Source: Gammaproteobacteria bacterium
Lineage (GTDB): Bacteria; Pseudomonadota; Gammaproteobacteria; SZUA-229
Assembly (NCBI GenBank): GCA_011321985.1
Contig: DROB01000418.1
Span: forward strand, 1-6,196
Length of the DNA: 6,196 bases
Direction: 5' to 3'
Numbering within the stretch: the first letter of the stretch is position 1; every line of letters begins with the position of its first letter. The notes under the pieces were generated by a model, which did no database searches, was not told the origin of the DNA, and saw nothing but the letters and a program-made list of their open reading frames with translations. Shown in pieces: positions 1 through 6,196 of the stretch. The position numbers were made by a program, and so were the translations under genes.

Positions 1-760
1 GGTATTTCACCGGATTCTGATCGACACGACTCATGTCACGTTGTGTCGTACGCGTCTGCTGGAAGCGGATATTCGGATGAGTGATATCCGTGCGTGGGAA
101 TCCCGGGATTTCTGTTTTCGCCTGTGTCCGATTTTCAGGAATATTCTCGACCACACCGAAATCCAGTGCATTGCCCAGACAGGCCGATACACAGGCAGGT
201 TTCAGACCGACTTCGAGGCGATCGACGCACATATTACATTTACTTACCTGGCCTTTTACCGGATCGAGCTGAGGCGCATTATAAGGGCATACCCATGTAC
301 AGTAACCGCATCCGAAACAGATATCCGGATCCTGTAACACTGCGCCGTACTCGGCGAATTTAGTATAAGCCCGTGTCGGACAACCTTTCAGACACACCGG
401 ATCATCACAGTGGTTACAGGCCATGGAAATATTGATACGTTGATATGCAGGATAAGTTCCCCCCTCGACGAACCCGACCGAGCGGAACGAGATATGTGCA
501 GGGTTATCATTTTTTTCACTGCACGCCGCCTCGCAGGCATGACAGGCGATACAGTTATCTGCGTTAAAATAAAAACCATGCTGCTTGTAACGATTAGGAT
601 TATCACCTATCGCATCGTCGTCGTTGATATTTAGTGACTGCTCACGACGAAGATCTTTCTCTGCCACGGTGTCGATGGAATCACCGTATACGTTAAGCGT
701 CTGGCAGCTCGGATCATCCAGCAATGCATAGTCAGGCTCATTTTCTCTTCTTTTAAACAC
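1..760 (-). CDS. DmsB/NrfC-type four-cluster [4Fe-4S] ferredoxin subunit, 3' end beyond window
   Basis: This frame is open from a GTG at 760 to the left edge, giving 253 residues with no stop. Sixteen cysteines form the four-cluster pattern of DmsB/PhsB/NrfC-type electron-transfer subunits: C70-x2-C73-x2-C76-x3-C80, C115-x2-C118-x4-C123-x3-C127, C148-x2-C151-x2-C154-x3-C158 and C175-x2-C178-x11-C190-x3-C194. Such subunits pass electrons between a molybdopterin enzyme and a quinol-oxidising membrane anchor or other donor. The preceding gene is the nitrate reductase catalytic subunit, 12 nt upstream and in the same frame, so this is most likely its redox partner. No signal peptide or membrane segment is visible, which agrees with a cytoplasmic enzyme. 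The GTG start is chosen because AGGAAA lies upstream, the nitrate reductase TAG closes the frame just before it, and the next in-frame ATG is codon 113, inside the cluster region. About 55 residues precede the first cluster beyond what E. coli DmsB has. The family is clear; the specific partner is inferred. Confidence 0.9.
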   Translation of the reverse strand, partial: MFKRRENEPDYALLDDPSCQTLNVYGDSIDTVAEKDLRREQSLNINDDDAIGDNPNRYKQHGFYFNADNCIACHACEAACSEKNDNPAHISFRSVGFVEGGTYPAYQRINISMACNHCDDPVCLKGCPTRAYTKFAEYGAVLQDPDICFGCGYCTWVCPYNAPQLDPVKGQVSKCNMCVDRLEVGLKPACVSACLGNALDFGVVENIPENRTQAKTEIPGFPRTDITHPNIRFQQTRTTQRDMSRVDQNPVKY

Positions 761-768
761 GGTAATAA

Positions 769-774
769 TTTCCT
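769..774 (-). promoter_or_regulatory. Ribosome binding site supporting the GTG start of the ferredoxin gene
   Basis: AGGAAA overlaps the TAG stop of the nitrate reductase gene and lies 8 nt before the GTG at 760. It supports a non-ATG start and points to translation closely linked to the upstream gene. Confidence 0.6.
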
Positions 775-2977
775 AGAATGCTCGCATTTCCATGCTGAGT
801 TTTGCTGCCGCCTGCTGATCGTCAAGCTTTTCGATACGCACTGCCGATTGCTTGTAAGCTGGCTGACGGGAATGCGGGTCGAGTAAACCCAGGGTCAGTC
901 GATTGGCACAGTCGTGAAAATGAAAAGGCAGAAACACCATATTTTTTGGCACACGTTGTGTCGGTGTCGCCATGACCACTGCATCAGAGCGACGCGAGAC
1001 CAGGCGCACATACTCACCACGTTGAATATCTAATTCTGCAGCAAGGTCTGGATTAATTTCTATGAAAGGTATCGGACTGTATTTATTATTATTACCGATC
1101 TTCCCGGTTTTACTACGGCCATGCCAATGTTCGATCAAGCGGCCGGTATTAAGCCAGATCGGGAATTTTTCATCCGGTACTTCATTATTATCGATAAAGG
1201 GAAGTGGGATAAGTTTCGCTTTACCATCAGCATAACGAAAAGTACCGGCCTCGGTATAGAGCCGTTTACCACCTTGTGGCGGGGGTTCATTACTACTACG
1301 CTGCTGCTCGGTGTACGGCCATTGTACACCGCGATTCTTTTCGATCAGATCATGACTCATGCCCGATATATCTGCCAGGCGGCCCTTCGAAATACTCGCC
1401 ATCTCAAGAAAGATATCAGCCGCATGCTCAGGGAAAGAAACCTTCCCTCCTTTATTGAAGCGTTTCGCCATCTCGTTAAAAACCCACAGGTCCGGTTTCG
1501 CTTCACCCGGTGGTTTCACTATCGGTTTAACCAGGTTGATGCGACGTTCGGTATTGGTCATCACCCCTTCTTTTTCGGCCCAGGTGCCTGCGGGCAGATA
1601 AACATGGGCATACTGTGCGCTCTCGGTATCTTCGTAGCAATCCTGCACCACACAGAATTCGAGTTTCTGCATGGCGCGTCGAACACGCTCTGAATTAGGC
1701 AACGAGCTCAGCGGATTAGTCGCGACCAACCACAGCCCCTTGATATGTCCGGCTTCGATAGCATGGTATATATCGGTCTGAAACATACCGCGTTTCTCAG
1801 GCAGGAAGCCTTCATCGATATTCCAGAATTCGGCCATCTCTTTTCGGTCCTGCGCATTTTCCAGCTGACGGTAGTTTGGCAGACCCGAACAGGAAGACCA
1901 TTCCCGGGTACCCATGGCGTTGCATTGCCCGGTTATAGAGAGTGAAGTACCGCCCGGTTTGCCGATATTACCGGTGACCAGAGAAAGATTATTGATGCCG
2001 ACAACACCATCGGAACCATGTGTTGACTGGTTGATACCCATGGTCCAGATAGACATGGCAGCACCGGCATTGGCATATAGCCGTGCCACACTGCGGATAG
2101 TATCTTCATCGATACCGCATATCTTTGCTGCCGTCGTCGGATCGTATTTAGCCACTTCTTCACGCAGTGCATCGATTCCATTGGTATTGGCTTCGATGTA
2201 GGCAGTATCTTCGAGATTTTCATCGAATATAACGTGCAGCAATGCATTCTGCAGTACCACATCTGTGCCCGGAGTGACAGGCAGATGGATATCGGCAAAC
2301 TGCGCCAGCATGGTGACACGTGGATCGACAACGACCAGTGGAAACCGCCGTTTTTCCTGTGCTTCTTTCATACGCCAGTAGATGATGGGATGCTGTTCAG
2401 GAAGGTTAGAACCCCAGGCGATCAGACAGTCGGTATTCTCAAAATCGTCATAGCAGCCAGGTGGGCCATCCGAGCCAAACGAACGCTTATAACCCGATAC
2501 GGCAGATGCCATACACAGGGTGGTATTCCCGTCATAATTATTGGTACCGATCAGGCCACGGGTCAGCTTGCCCAGAGTGTAGAACTCTTCGGTCAGCATC
2601 TGACCGGTCGAGATGATGGCGAATGAATCACGTCCGTATTTTTCCTGGATACGCCGGATCTCATCGTGCGTGGTATCCAGAGTCGTGTCCCAATCTGAAT
2701 CCTGCCAGTCCTCATGCCAGTGGTCACGCTTCTTTGGCACAGTGCCTCGTCCTGCAGAATCAAACAGCTCGTGCTCATAGATGCCTTTCAGACATAACTT
2801 GCCGCGATTGACATCGGCATCAGCAACACCGCGTGACGAAACCGGCTTGCCCTGCTGATCCAGACCGACTTCGATGGAACAGCCCGTCGAACAATAACCA
2901 CAGGTGGCATATTTCCATTCGACGATGCCTTTATCGGCGATCTTTATCGGTTTTTTTTGTCTACGACCAAATAACAT
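773..2977 (-). CDS. nasA: Cytoplasmic assimilatory nitrate reductase catalytic subunit (NasA/NarB-type molybdopterin oxidoreductase)
   Basis: This 734-residue protein is predicted to reduce nitrate to nitrite in the cytoplasm using a bis-MGD molybdenum cofactor and one [4Fe-4S] cluster. The N-terminal cluster motif is C26-x2-C29-x3-C33-x28-C62. The active-site segment NTTLCMASAV places the Mo-ligand cysteine at C155, followed by GYKRSFG and GCYDD, as in NasA/NapA nitrate reductases and unlike the Cys/Sec-His site of formate dehydrogenases. The molybdopterin domain runs to about residue 505, and the C-terminal dinucleotide-binding domain covers about 605-725 with LNTGRLIEHWHGRSKTG near its start. 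There is no Tat signal or hydrophobic leader, which argues against periplasmic NapA. The length matches cyanobacterial NarB and lacks the C-terminal [2Fe-2S] BFD domain of Klebsiella-type NasA. The ATG is fixed by an in-frame TGA 9 nt upstream; the ribosome site is weak (GAGAT). One oddity is GQCNAMGTRE at 350-359, where canonical NasA, as I recall it, has GQPNAMG. The name nasA is by function; this is probably a distinct clade. Confidence 0.92.
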   Translation of the reverse strand: MLFGRRQKKPIKIADKGIVEWKYATCGYCSTGCSIEVGLDQQGKPVSSRGVADADVNRGKLCLKGIYEHELFDSAGRGTVPKKRDHWHEDWQDSDWDTTLDTTHDEIRRIQEKYGRDSFAIISTGQMLTEEFYTLGKLTRGLIGTNNYDGNTTLCMASAVSGYKRSFGSDGPPGCYDDFENTDCLIAWGSNLPEQHPIIYWRMKEAQEKRRFPLVVVDPRVTMLAQFADIHLPVTPGTDVVLQNALLHVIFDENLEDTAYIEANTNGIDALREEVAKYDPTTAAKICGIDEDTIRSVARLYANAGAAMSIWTMGINQSTHGSDGVVGINNLSLVTGNIGKPGGTSLSITGQCNAMGTREWSSCSGLPNYRQLENAQDRKEMAEFWNIDEGFLPEKRGMFQTDIYHAIEAGHIKGLWLVATNPLSSLPNSERVRRAMQKLEFCVVQDCYEDTESAQYAHVYLPAGTWAEKEGVMTNTERRINLVKPIVKPPGEAKPDLWVFNEMAKRFNKGGKVSFPEHAADIFLEMASISKGRLADISGMSHDLIEKNRGVQWPYTEQQRSSNEPPPQGGKRLYTEAGTFRYADGKAKLIPLPFIDNNEVPDEKFPIWLNTGRLIEHWHGRSKTGKIGNNNKYSPIPFIEINPDLAAELDIQRGEYVRLVSRRSDAVVMATPTQRVPKNMVFLPFHFHDCANRLTLGLLDPHSRQPAYKQSAVRIEKLDDQQAAAKLSMEMRAF

Positions 2978-2990
2978 GTTTTTATCTCAG

Positions 2991-3044
2991 CACAGAGGCA
3001 CCCTGTTCACAGAAATATTATTCTGTGAACTACTGCTCCCTGTG
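2991..3044 (-). repeat. Intercistronic inverted repeat (two-tier hairpin) before the nitrate reductase gene
   Basis: GTTCACAGAA at 3005-3014 and TTCTGTGAAC at 3021-3030 are perfect 10-bp inverted arms around a 6-nt loop (UAAUAU in the transcript). CACAG at 2991-2995 and CTGTG at 3040-3044 form a further 5-bp pair, separated from the inner stem by 9 nt on each side. In the transcript the structure lies between the CBS-gene stop and the nitrate reductase start, ending 13 nt before the ATG. No U-run follows it, so it is not a standard intrinsic terminator. It could stabilise or process the mRNA, influence translation of the nitrate reductase, or be a DNA operator. The loop does not resemble the hexaloop (A first, G fourth) that I associate with NasR/ANTAR antiterminators. 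The repeat itself is certain; its role is unknown. Confidence 0.8.
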
Positions 3045-3056
3045 GTTAATAACTTT

Positions 3057-3506
3057 TTAAAACCGGGTTGCCAGCGTGCTCTGGTAGATCGCTTTGTGTA
3101 CATCGCCCATACTCACCATACCGACCAGTTTGTCACCGTCGGCCACAGGGATACGACGAAACTTTCTACCGACCATCACCGATGCTGCCTGCAGGATATG
3201 CATATCGGGTTTTACAGAAATGACGACGGGTGTCATGACATCCTTGACGGTGATACTGACCACATCACTGTACTGCTGCATCTGCGCGTCATAATCCACT
3301 GCTGACATACCACTCATCAAATCTTCCAGCTTTGGAAACATCTTGCCCAGGATATCGCTCTCCGACACGGTACCGACCAGCTTACCCCCGTCGACGACAG
3401 GTATCCCGCTGAATCGATATATGCACATCAATGAAACCACCTCACCCAGTTTTTTCTCTGAAGTAACTGTGCGTACATTCGTTGTCATAATATCTTCTAC
3501 ATTCAT
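3057..3506 (-). CDS. Stand-alone tandem CBS-domain protein
   Basis: The 149-residue product consists almost entirely of two CBS domains, at about residues 2-57 and 86-142. Each shows the usual pattern: an IMTTNV or VMTPVV start, then GIPVVDGGKLVGTVSESDI (34-52) and RIPVADGDKLVGMVSMGDV (118-136). D51 and D135 sit where a ribose-contacting aspartate is common. Paired CBS domains (Bateman modules) usually bind AMP, ATP, SAM or related ligands and regulate a partner. No catalytic, DNA-binding, membrane or signal-peptide segment is present. A linker of about 28 residues separates the domains. The ATG is preceded by GAGGG at 3514-3518 with 7-nt spacing. The gene lies between nirD and the nitrate reductase gene on the same strand, which suggests a role in adjusting nitrate assimilation to energy or nucleotide state. 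That role is inferred from position only; no target can be read from the sequence. Confidence 0.9.
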   Translation of the reverse strand: MNVEDIMTTNVRTVTSEKKLGEVVSLMCIYRFSGIPVVDGGKLVGTVSESDILGKMFPKLEDLMSGMSAVDYDAQMQQYSDVVSITVKDVMTPVVISVKPDMHILQAASVMVGRKFRRIPVADGDKLVGMVSMGDVHKAIYQSTLATRF

Positions 3507-3604
3507 TGTATTACCCTCGTTAGTGGTTGTAGTACCATTTATATCATAAAGGAGTATCTATCCGCGAAACACACAGGACAAAAAAATCTCAAAACGTAAA
3601 AAGC
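3507..3604 (-). promoter_or_regulatory. nirD-CBS intergenic gap with a weak sigma70-like promoter candidate
   Basis: This 98-nt gap is the longest in the window. Read on the minus strand it contains TTGTCC (3576-3581), a 17-nt spacer and GATACT (3553-3558), each matching four of six consensus positions of a sigma70 promoter. About 46 nt of leader would precede the CBS start codon. Close to the nirD stop is a short CGTAA/TTACG inverted repeat (arms 3605-3609 and 3595-3599) followed by a T-rich stretch. Together these could separate expression of the downstream genes from nirBD, but both signals are weak and AT-rich DNA yields such matches by chance. Confidence 0.25.
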
Positions 3605-3943
3605 TTACGCTGCTACCGCCATTTCAAAATCAATGAATACCCGACCGTCCTCGACTTTTACCGGAAAGACATTGGTGCAACCTTGATCAGGCCCTAGTGC
3701 TTCACCGCTGGCAAGATCGATTTTCCAGTTGTGTAACGGACACGTTACCGAGGTGCCGTGTACGATACCCTGTGATAATGGCCCCTGCTTGTGTGGACAC
3801 TCATCTTTCATCGCAAACACTTCGTCACTCGCGGTCCTGAAGACCGCAATATTCATGGTGTCTGTTTTAATCACACGCGAACCTAATGGTGGGATATCTT
3901 CCAGCGCGACTATTTCTGACCAGTTGTTTATAACTTCGCTCAT
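3605..3943 (-). CDS. nirD: Nitrite reductase [NAD(P)H] small subunit, Rieske-type
   Basis: This 112-residue protein has the Rieske-like ferredoxin fold of NirD, the small partner of siroheme nitrite reductase NirB; together they reduce nitrite to ammonium in the cytoplasm. Both Rieske ligand boxes are intact: C49-P-H51 in DECPHKQGPLSQG and C68-P-L-H71 in VTCPLHNWKIDL. A [2Fe-2S] cluster with two Cys and two His ligands should therefore be bound. E. coli NirD, from memory, lacks these residues, so this is the cluster-bearing form of the family. The gene starts 18 nt after the nirB stop, with AGGA at 3953-3956 ahead of the ATG, so the two are almost certainly co-transcribed. The length is normal and no signal peptide is visible. 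A generic Rieske ferredoxin is the only alternative, and adjacency to nirB makes that unlikely. Confidence 0.95.
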   Translation of the reverse strand: MSEVINNWSEIVALEDIPPLGSRVIKTDTMNIAVFRTASDEVFAMKDECPHKQGPLSQGIVHGTSVTCPLHNWKIDLASGEALGPDQGCTNVFPVKVEDGRVFIDFEMAVAA

Positions 3944-3961
3944 AATTATTCATCCTGCCCG

Positions 3962-6196
3962 TTATCCGGCAATTTTTAATTGTGTAAATTCATGTGAAGC
4001 CTGACCTTCTGCACGCGCTTTCCACGGATCGACCTGTGCAACTTTCTGGCTTATTTTAAAACGTTCCGCCAGGGCTTTACGTTCTTTTTCATCGTCGAGG
4101 ATACATTTTTTGATATAGGTCAAACCCACTCGCTCGACCCACGGTGCAGTACGCTCCAGATAGTGAGCTTCTTCGCGGTATTTCTGGGTGAAGGCCGCAC
4201 AGTATTCCAGTACCTGTTCTTCGGTCTCGACCTTGCATAACAGATCTGTCACCCGAACTTTGATACCACCATTACCACCTATGTGTAACTCATAACCCGA
4301 ATCGACACAGACCACACCGAAATCCTTGATGGTTGCTTCTGCACAGTTCCGCGGACAACCTGATACTGCCAGTTTAAATTTATGCTGCATCCACGAACCC
4401 CAGGTAAGCTGTTCCAGCTTCACCCCCAGACCTGTCGAGTTCTGTGTACCGAAACGACACCATGTCTTACCCGCACATGTTTTTACCGTACGCATCGCTT
4501 TTCCGTAAGCATGCCCCGAAACAAAACCGGCATCGGACAGATCTTTCCACATCGCGGGTAGATCTTCTTTTTTAATACCGAACAAGTCGATACGCTGACC
4601 ACCCGTGACTTTCATCTCCGGTACATCAAACTTGTCACAGACATCAGCGATAGCTCTTAATTCATCCGGTTTAACCAGACCACCAAACATACGTGGCACC
4701 ACGGAGTAAGTGCCATCTTTCTGTATGTTGCCGTGCGCACGTTCGTTGATGTATCGTGACTGTACATCATCTTTATATTCTTCAGGCCAACGCGCCAGCA
4801 GATAATAGTTCAACGCCGGGCGGCAGGCGGCACAGCCATCGGGTGTCTTCCATTCAAGAAATGCCTGAACCGCCGGGATAGTTTTCAATCCATGTTCTTT
4901 GATAGCATCTATCACATCATCGTGGCTGCAATCGGTGCAGCCACAGACCGGTTTTTTACTCGGTGTTGCTTCATAACCTTCGCCGACAGTAGAAGCCAGG
5001 ATCGATTCGACTAACCCGGTACATGAACCGCATGACGAAGACGCTTTGGTATGCGCACGGACTTCATCCAGAGTAAATAAACCGTTTTTGCTTATCGCCT
5101 GCACGATGTCGCCTTTAGATACACCATTACAACCACAGATCTCGGCATCGTCCGGCAATGCCATGACGCGCGTAGAATCACCATGGCCCGCATCACCCAG
5201 GTCGTGCTGGCCGAATAAGATCGACTTACGAAAATCGGCGATATTGGTCGCATCTCGCATCAGACTAAAATACCAGGTGCCATCCATGGTATCGCCGAAC
5301 ATCACCGCACCCTTGATAACATTATCTTTGAGCACCAGTTTTTTATACATGCCACTGGCGACATCCTGTATCTGTAATACTTCATCACCTTCTTCTTCGT
5401 TGAAATCGCCGGCTGAAAATAAATCTATGCCTGTCACTTTTAATTTTGTCGAGGTCATCGAACCCACGTAACGTGTACTACCGACATGAGCCAGATGATT
5501 GGCGGCCACCTTTGCCTGTTCGAATAGAGGTGCAACCAGACCGTAACACGCGCCACGGTGCTGAACACATTCACCCACTGCATAGATGACCGGGTCAAAT
5601 GTCTGCATGGTGTCATTCACTACGATGCCGCGCTCACAATGGATACCCGCTTTTTTAGCCAGCTCGAAATTCGGACGAATACCCACCGCCATGATAACCA
5701 GATCAGCATCGACATGAGAACCATCAGCAAACTTCACGCCGGTGACACGTTCATCACCGATGAGTTCGGCGGTCTCTGCCTCCATCATAAACTTCATACC
5801 GCGCTCTTCTAATGATGCTTTCAGTAATGCAGAAGCGGGTTTATCCAGTTGACGCTCCATCAGGGAGTCGAGCAGATGTACGACGGTGACATCCATACCC
5901 TGCTTCATCAGACCATTAGCAGCTTCCAGTCCTAATAGACCGCCACCGATGATGACGGCTTTTTTATATTCTTTCGATGCCTGTACCATGGTGTCTACAT
6001 CGTAGATATCACGGAATCCCAGAACCCCTTCTTTATCAGCACCGGGTACAGGAATGATAAACGGTGTCGAACCGGTCGCGATCAACAGGCGATCATAAGG
6101 AAATTCTTTTCCACTTTCGGTGATGACTGATTTTTTTATACGAGATATCTCAGCAACGGCATCACCGGTAATCAGCTCGATATTATTTTCTTCATA
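3962..6196 (-). CDS. nirB: NADH-dependent siroheme nitrite reductase large subunit, 5' end beyond window
   Basis: The frame is open from the right edge to a TAA at 3962-3964, giving 744 residues. By comparison with E. coli NirB (about 847), roughly 70 N-terminal residues with the first FAD-binding motif are missing. In visible numbering, LLIATGS (37-43) and GGGLLG (84-89) mark the FAD and NADH domains. A BFD-like [2Fe-2S] site has C354, C356, C389 and C392. A second BFD-like segment has C418, C420, C423, C455 and C458. The siroheme-[4Fe-4S] site has C574-x5-C580 in TCAGKTWCRFG and C614-x3-C618 in SGCPRNC. The enzyme takes six electrons from NADH to reduce nitrite to ammonium in the cytoplasm. 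The C-terminus (DPWKARAEG onward) is the short form, without the longer tail of E. coli NirB. nirD follows after 18 nt. The apparent TTG start at 6085 is false, because conserved NirB sequence continues upstream to the edge. Confidence 0.97.
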   Translation of the reverse strand, partial: YEENNIELITGDAVAEISRIKKSVITESGKEFPYDRLLIATGSTPFIIPVPGADKEGVLGFRDIYDVDTMVQASKEYKKAVIIGGGLLGLEAANGLMKQGMDVTVVHLLDSLMERQLDKPASALLKASLEERGMKFMMEAETAELIGDERVTGVKFADGSHVDADLVIMAVGIRPNFELAKKAGIHCERGIVVNDTMQTFDPVIYAVGECVQHRGACYGLVAPLFEQAKVAANHLAHVGSTRYVGSMTSTKLKVTGIDLFSAGDFNEEEGDEVLQIQDVASGMYKKLVLKDNVIKGAVMFGDTMDGTWYFSLMRDATNIADFRKSILFGQHDLGDAGHGDSTRVMALPDDAEICGCNGVSKGDIVQAISKNGLFTLDEVRAHTKASSSCGSCTGLVESILASTVGEGYEATPSKKPVCGCTDCSHDDVIDAIKEHGLKTIPAVQAFLEWKTPDGCAACRPALNYYLLARWPEEYKDDVQSRYINERAHGNIQKDGTYSVVPRMFGGLVKPDELRAIADVCDKFDVPEMKVTGGQRIDLFGIKKEDLPAMWKDLSDAGFVSGHAYGKAMRTVKTCAGKTWCRFGTQNSTGLGVKLEQLTWGSWMQHKFKLAVSGCPRNCAEATIKDFGVVCVDSGYELHIGGNGGIKVRVTDLLCKVETEEQVLEYCAAFTQKYREEAHYLERTAPWVERVGLTYIKKCILDDEKERKALAERFKISQKVAQVDPWKARAEGQASHEFTQLKIAG

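Noticed and set aside
388..825. Minus-strand frames at 388-606 and 631-825 as small genes
   Set aside because: Both overlap the ferredoxin frame, which shows four complete cysteine cluster motifs across the region; these are out-of-frame readings of it or of the gene junction.
1121..1693. 190-codon open frame on the plus strand opposite the nitrate reductase gene
   Set aside because: It is fully antisense to a strongly conserved molybdoenzyme region, has no recognisable family features, and looks like a codon-bias shadow. Other plus-strand frames (for example 2234-2626, 2904-3305 and 5046-5471) are rejected on the same grounds.
773..2977. Formate dehydrogenase or periplasmic nitrate reductase NapA
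   Set aside because: The active-site segment is LCMASAV, without the adjacent histidine of formate dehydrogenases. The N-terminus has no twin-arginine signal with a hydrophobic stretch, and the neighbours are nirB and nirD.
3005..3030. Hairpin as an intrinsic terminator or a NasR/ANTAR-type antiterminator hexaloop
   Set aside because: In the transcript direction the stem is followed by AGGGUGCC with no U-run. The loop UAAUAU lacks the A-first, G-fourth pattern expected for ANTAR targets, and only one hexaloop stem is present.
3548..3556. AAGGAG-like ribosome site on the plus strand
   Set aside because: No start codon with a credible open frame follows at suitable spacing.
3581..3609. Intrinsic terminator after nirD: CGTAA/TTACG hairpin followed by a T-rich run
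   Set aside because: The stem is only 5 bp with two G-C pairs, and the seven-T run begins several bases after it, so it is too weak to call a terminator.
6083..6085. TTG at 6085 as the nirB start codon
   Set aside because: The frame stays open to the right edge, and the upstream residues (YEENNIELITGDAVAE and FPYDRLL) match the expected NirB pattern, so this is an internal leucine codon.

Overview
The window is one block of a bacterial nitrate-assimilation locus. All five genes are on the minus strand, so transcription runs from the right edge to the left edge. In transcription order they are: nirB (NADH-dependent nitrite reductase large subunit, 5' end beyond the window), nirD (small Rieske-type subunit), a small protein made of two CBS domains, a cytoplasmic NasA/NarB-type molybdopterin nitrate reductase, and a four-cluster [4Fe-4S] ferredoxin subunit of the DmsB/NrfC type (3' end beyond the window). 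Nothing convincing is encoded on the plus strand; the open frames there are antisense shadows of these genes.

The layout is compact. Gaps are 18 nt (nirB-nirD), 98 nt (nirD-CBS), 79 nt (CBS-nitrate reductase) and 12 nt (nitrate reductase-ferredoxin). The 79-nt gap holds a perfect 10-bp inverted repeat with a 6-nt loop and a second, outer 5-bp pairing. The 98-nt gap holds only a weak promoter-like pair and a weak hairpin. No RNA gene, mobile element or CRISPR array was seen, and no stretch over 300 nt lacks a gene.

Together the genes would reduce nitrate to nitrite (molybdoenzyme) and nitrite to ammonium (NirBD, siroheme, NADH) in the cytoplasm. The unusual part is electron delivery to the nitrate reductase. 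The catalytic subunit has no C-terminal [2Fe-2S] domain and no flavoprotein partner in view. It is instead followed immediately by a DmsB-like ferredoxin subunit, a type usually paired with a DmsC/NrfD membrane anchor. This suggests a quinol- or ferredoxin-linked assimilatory nitrate reductase rather than the NADH-linked NasAB type. That is inference; the gene just past the left edge would decide it.

The organism is probably a Gram-negative bacterium of moderate GC content, plausibly a gammaproteobacterium. This rests on overall protein character and the operon type; it is not a firm taxonomic call, and no GC count or database search was made.
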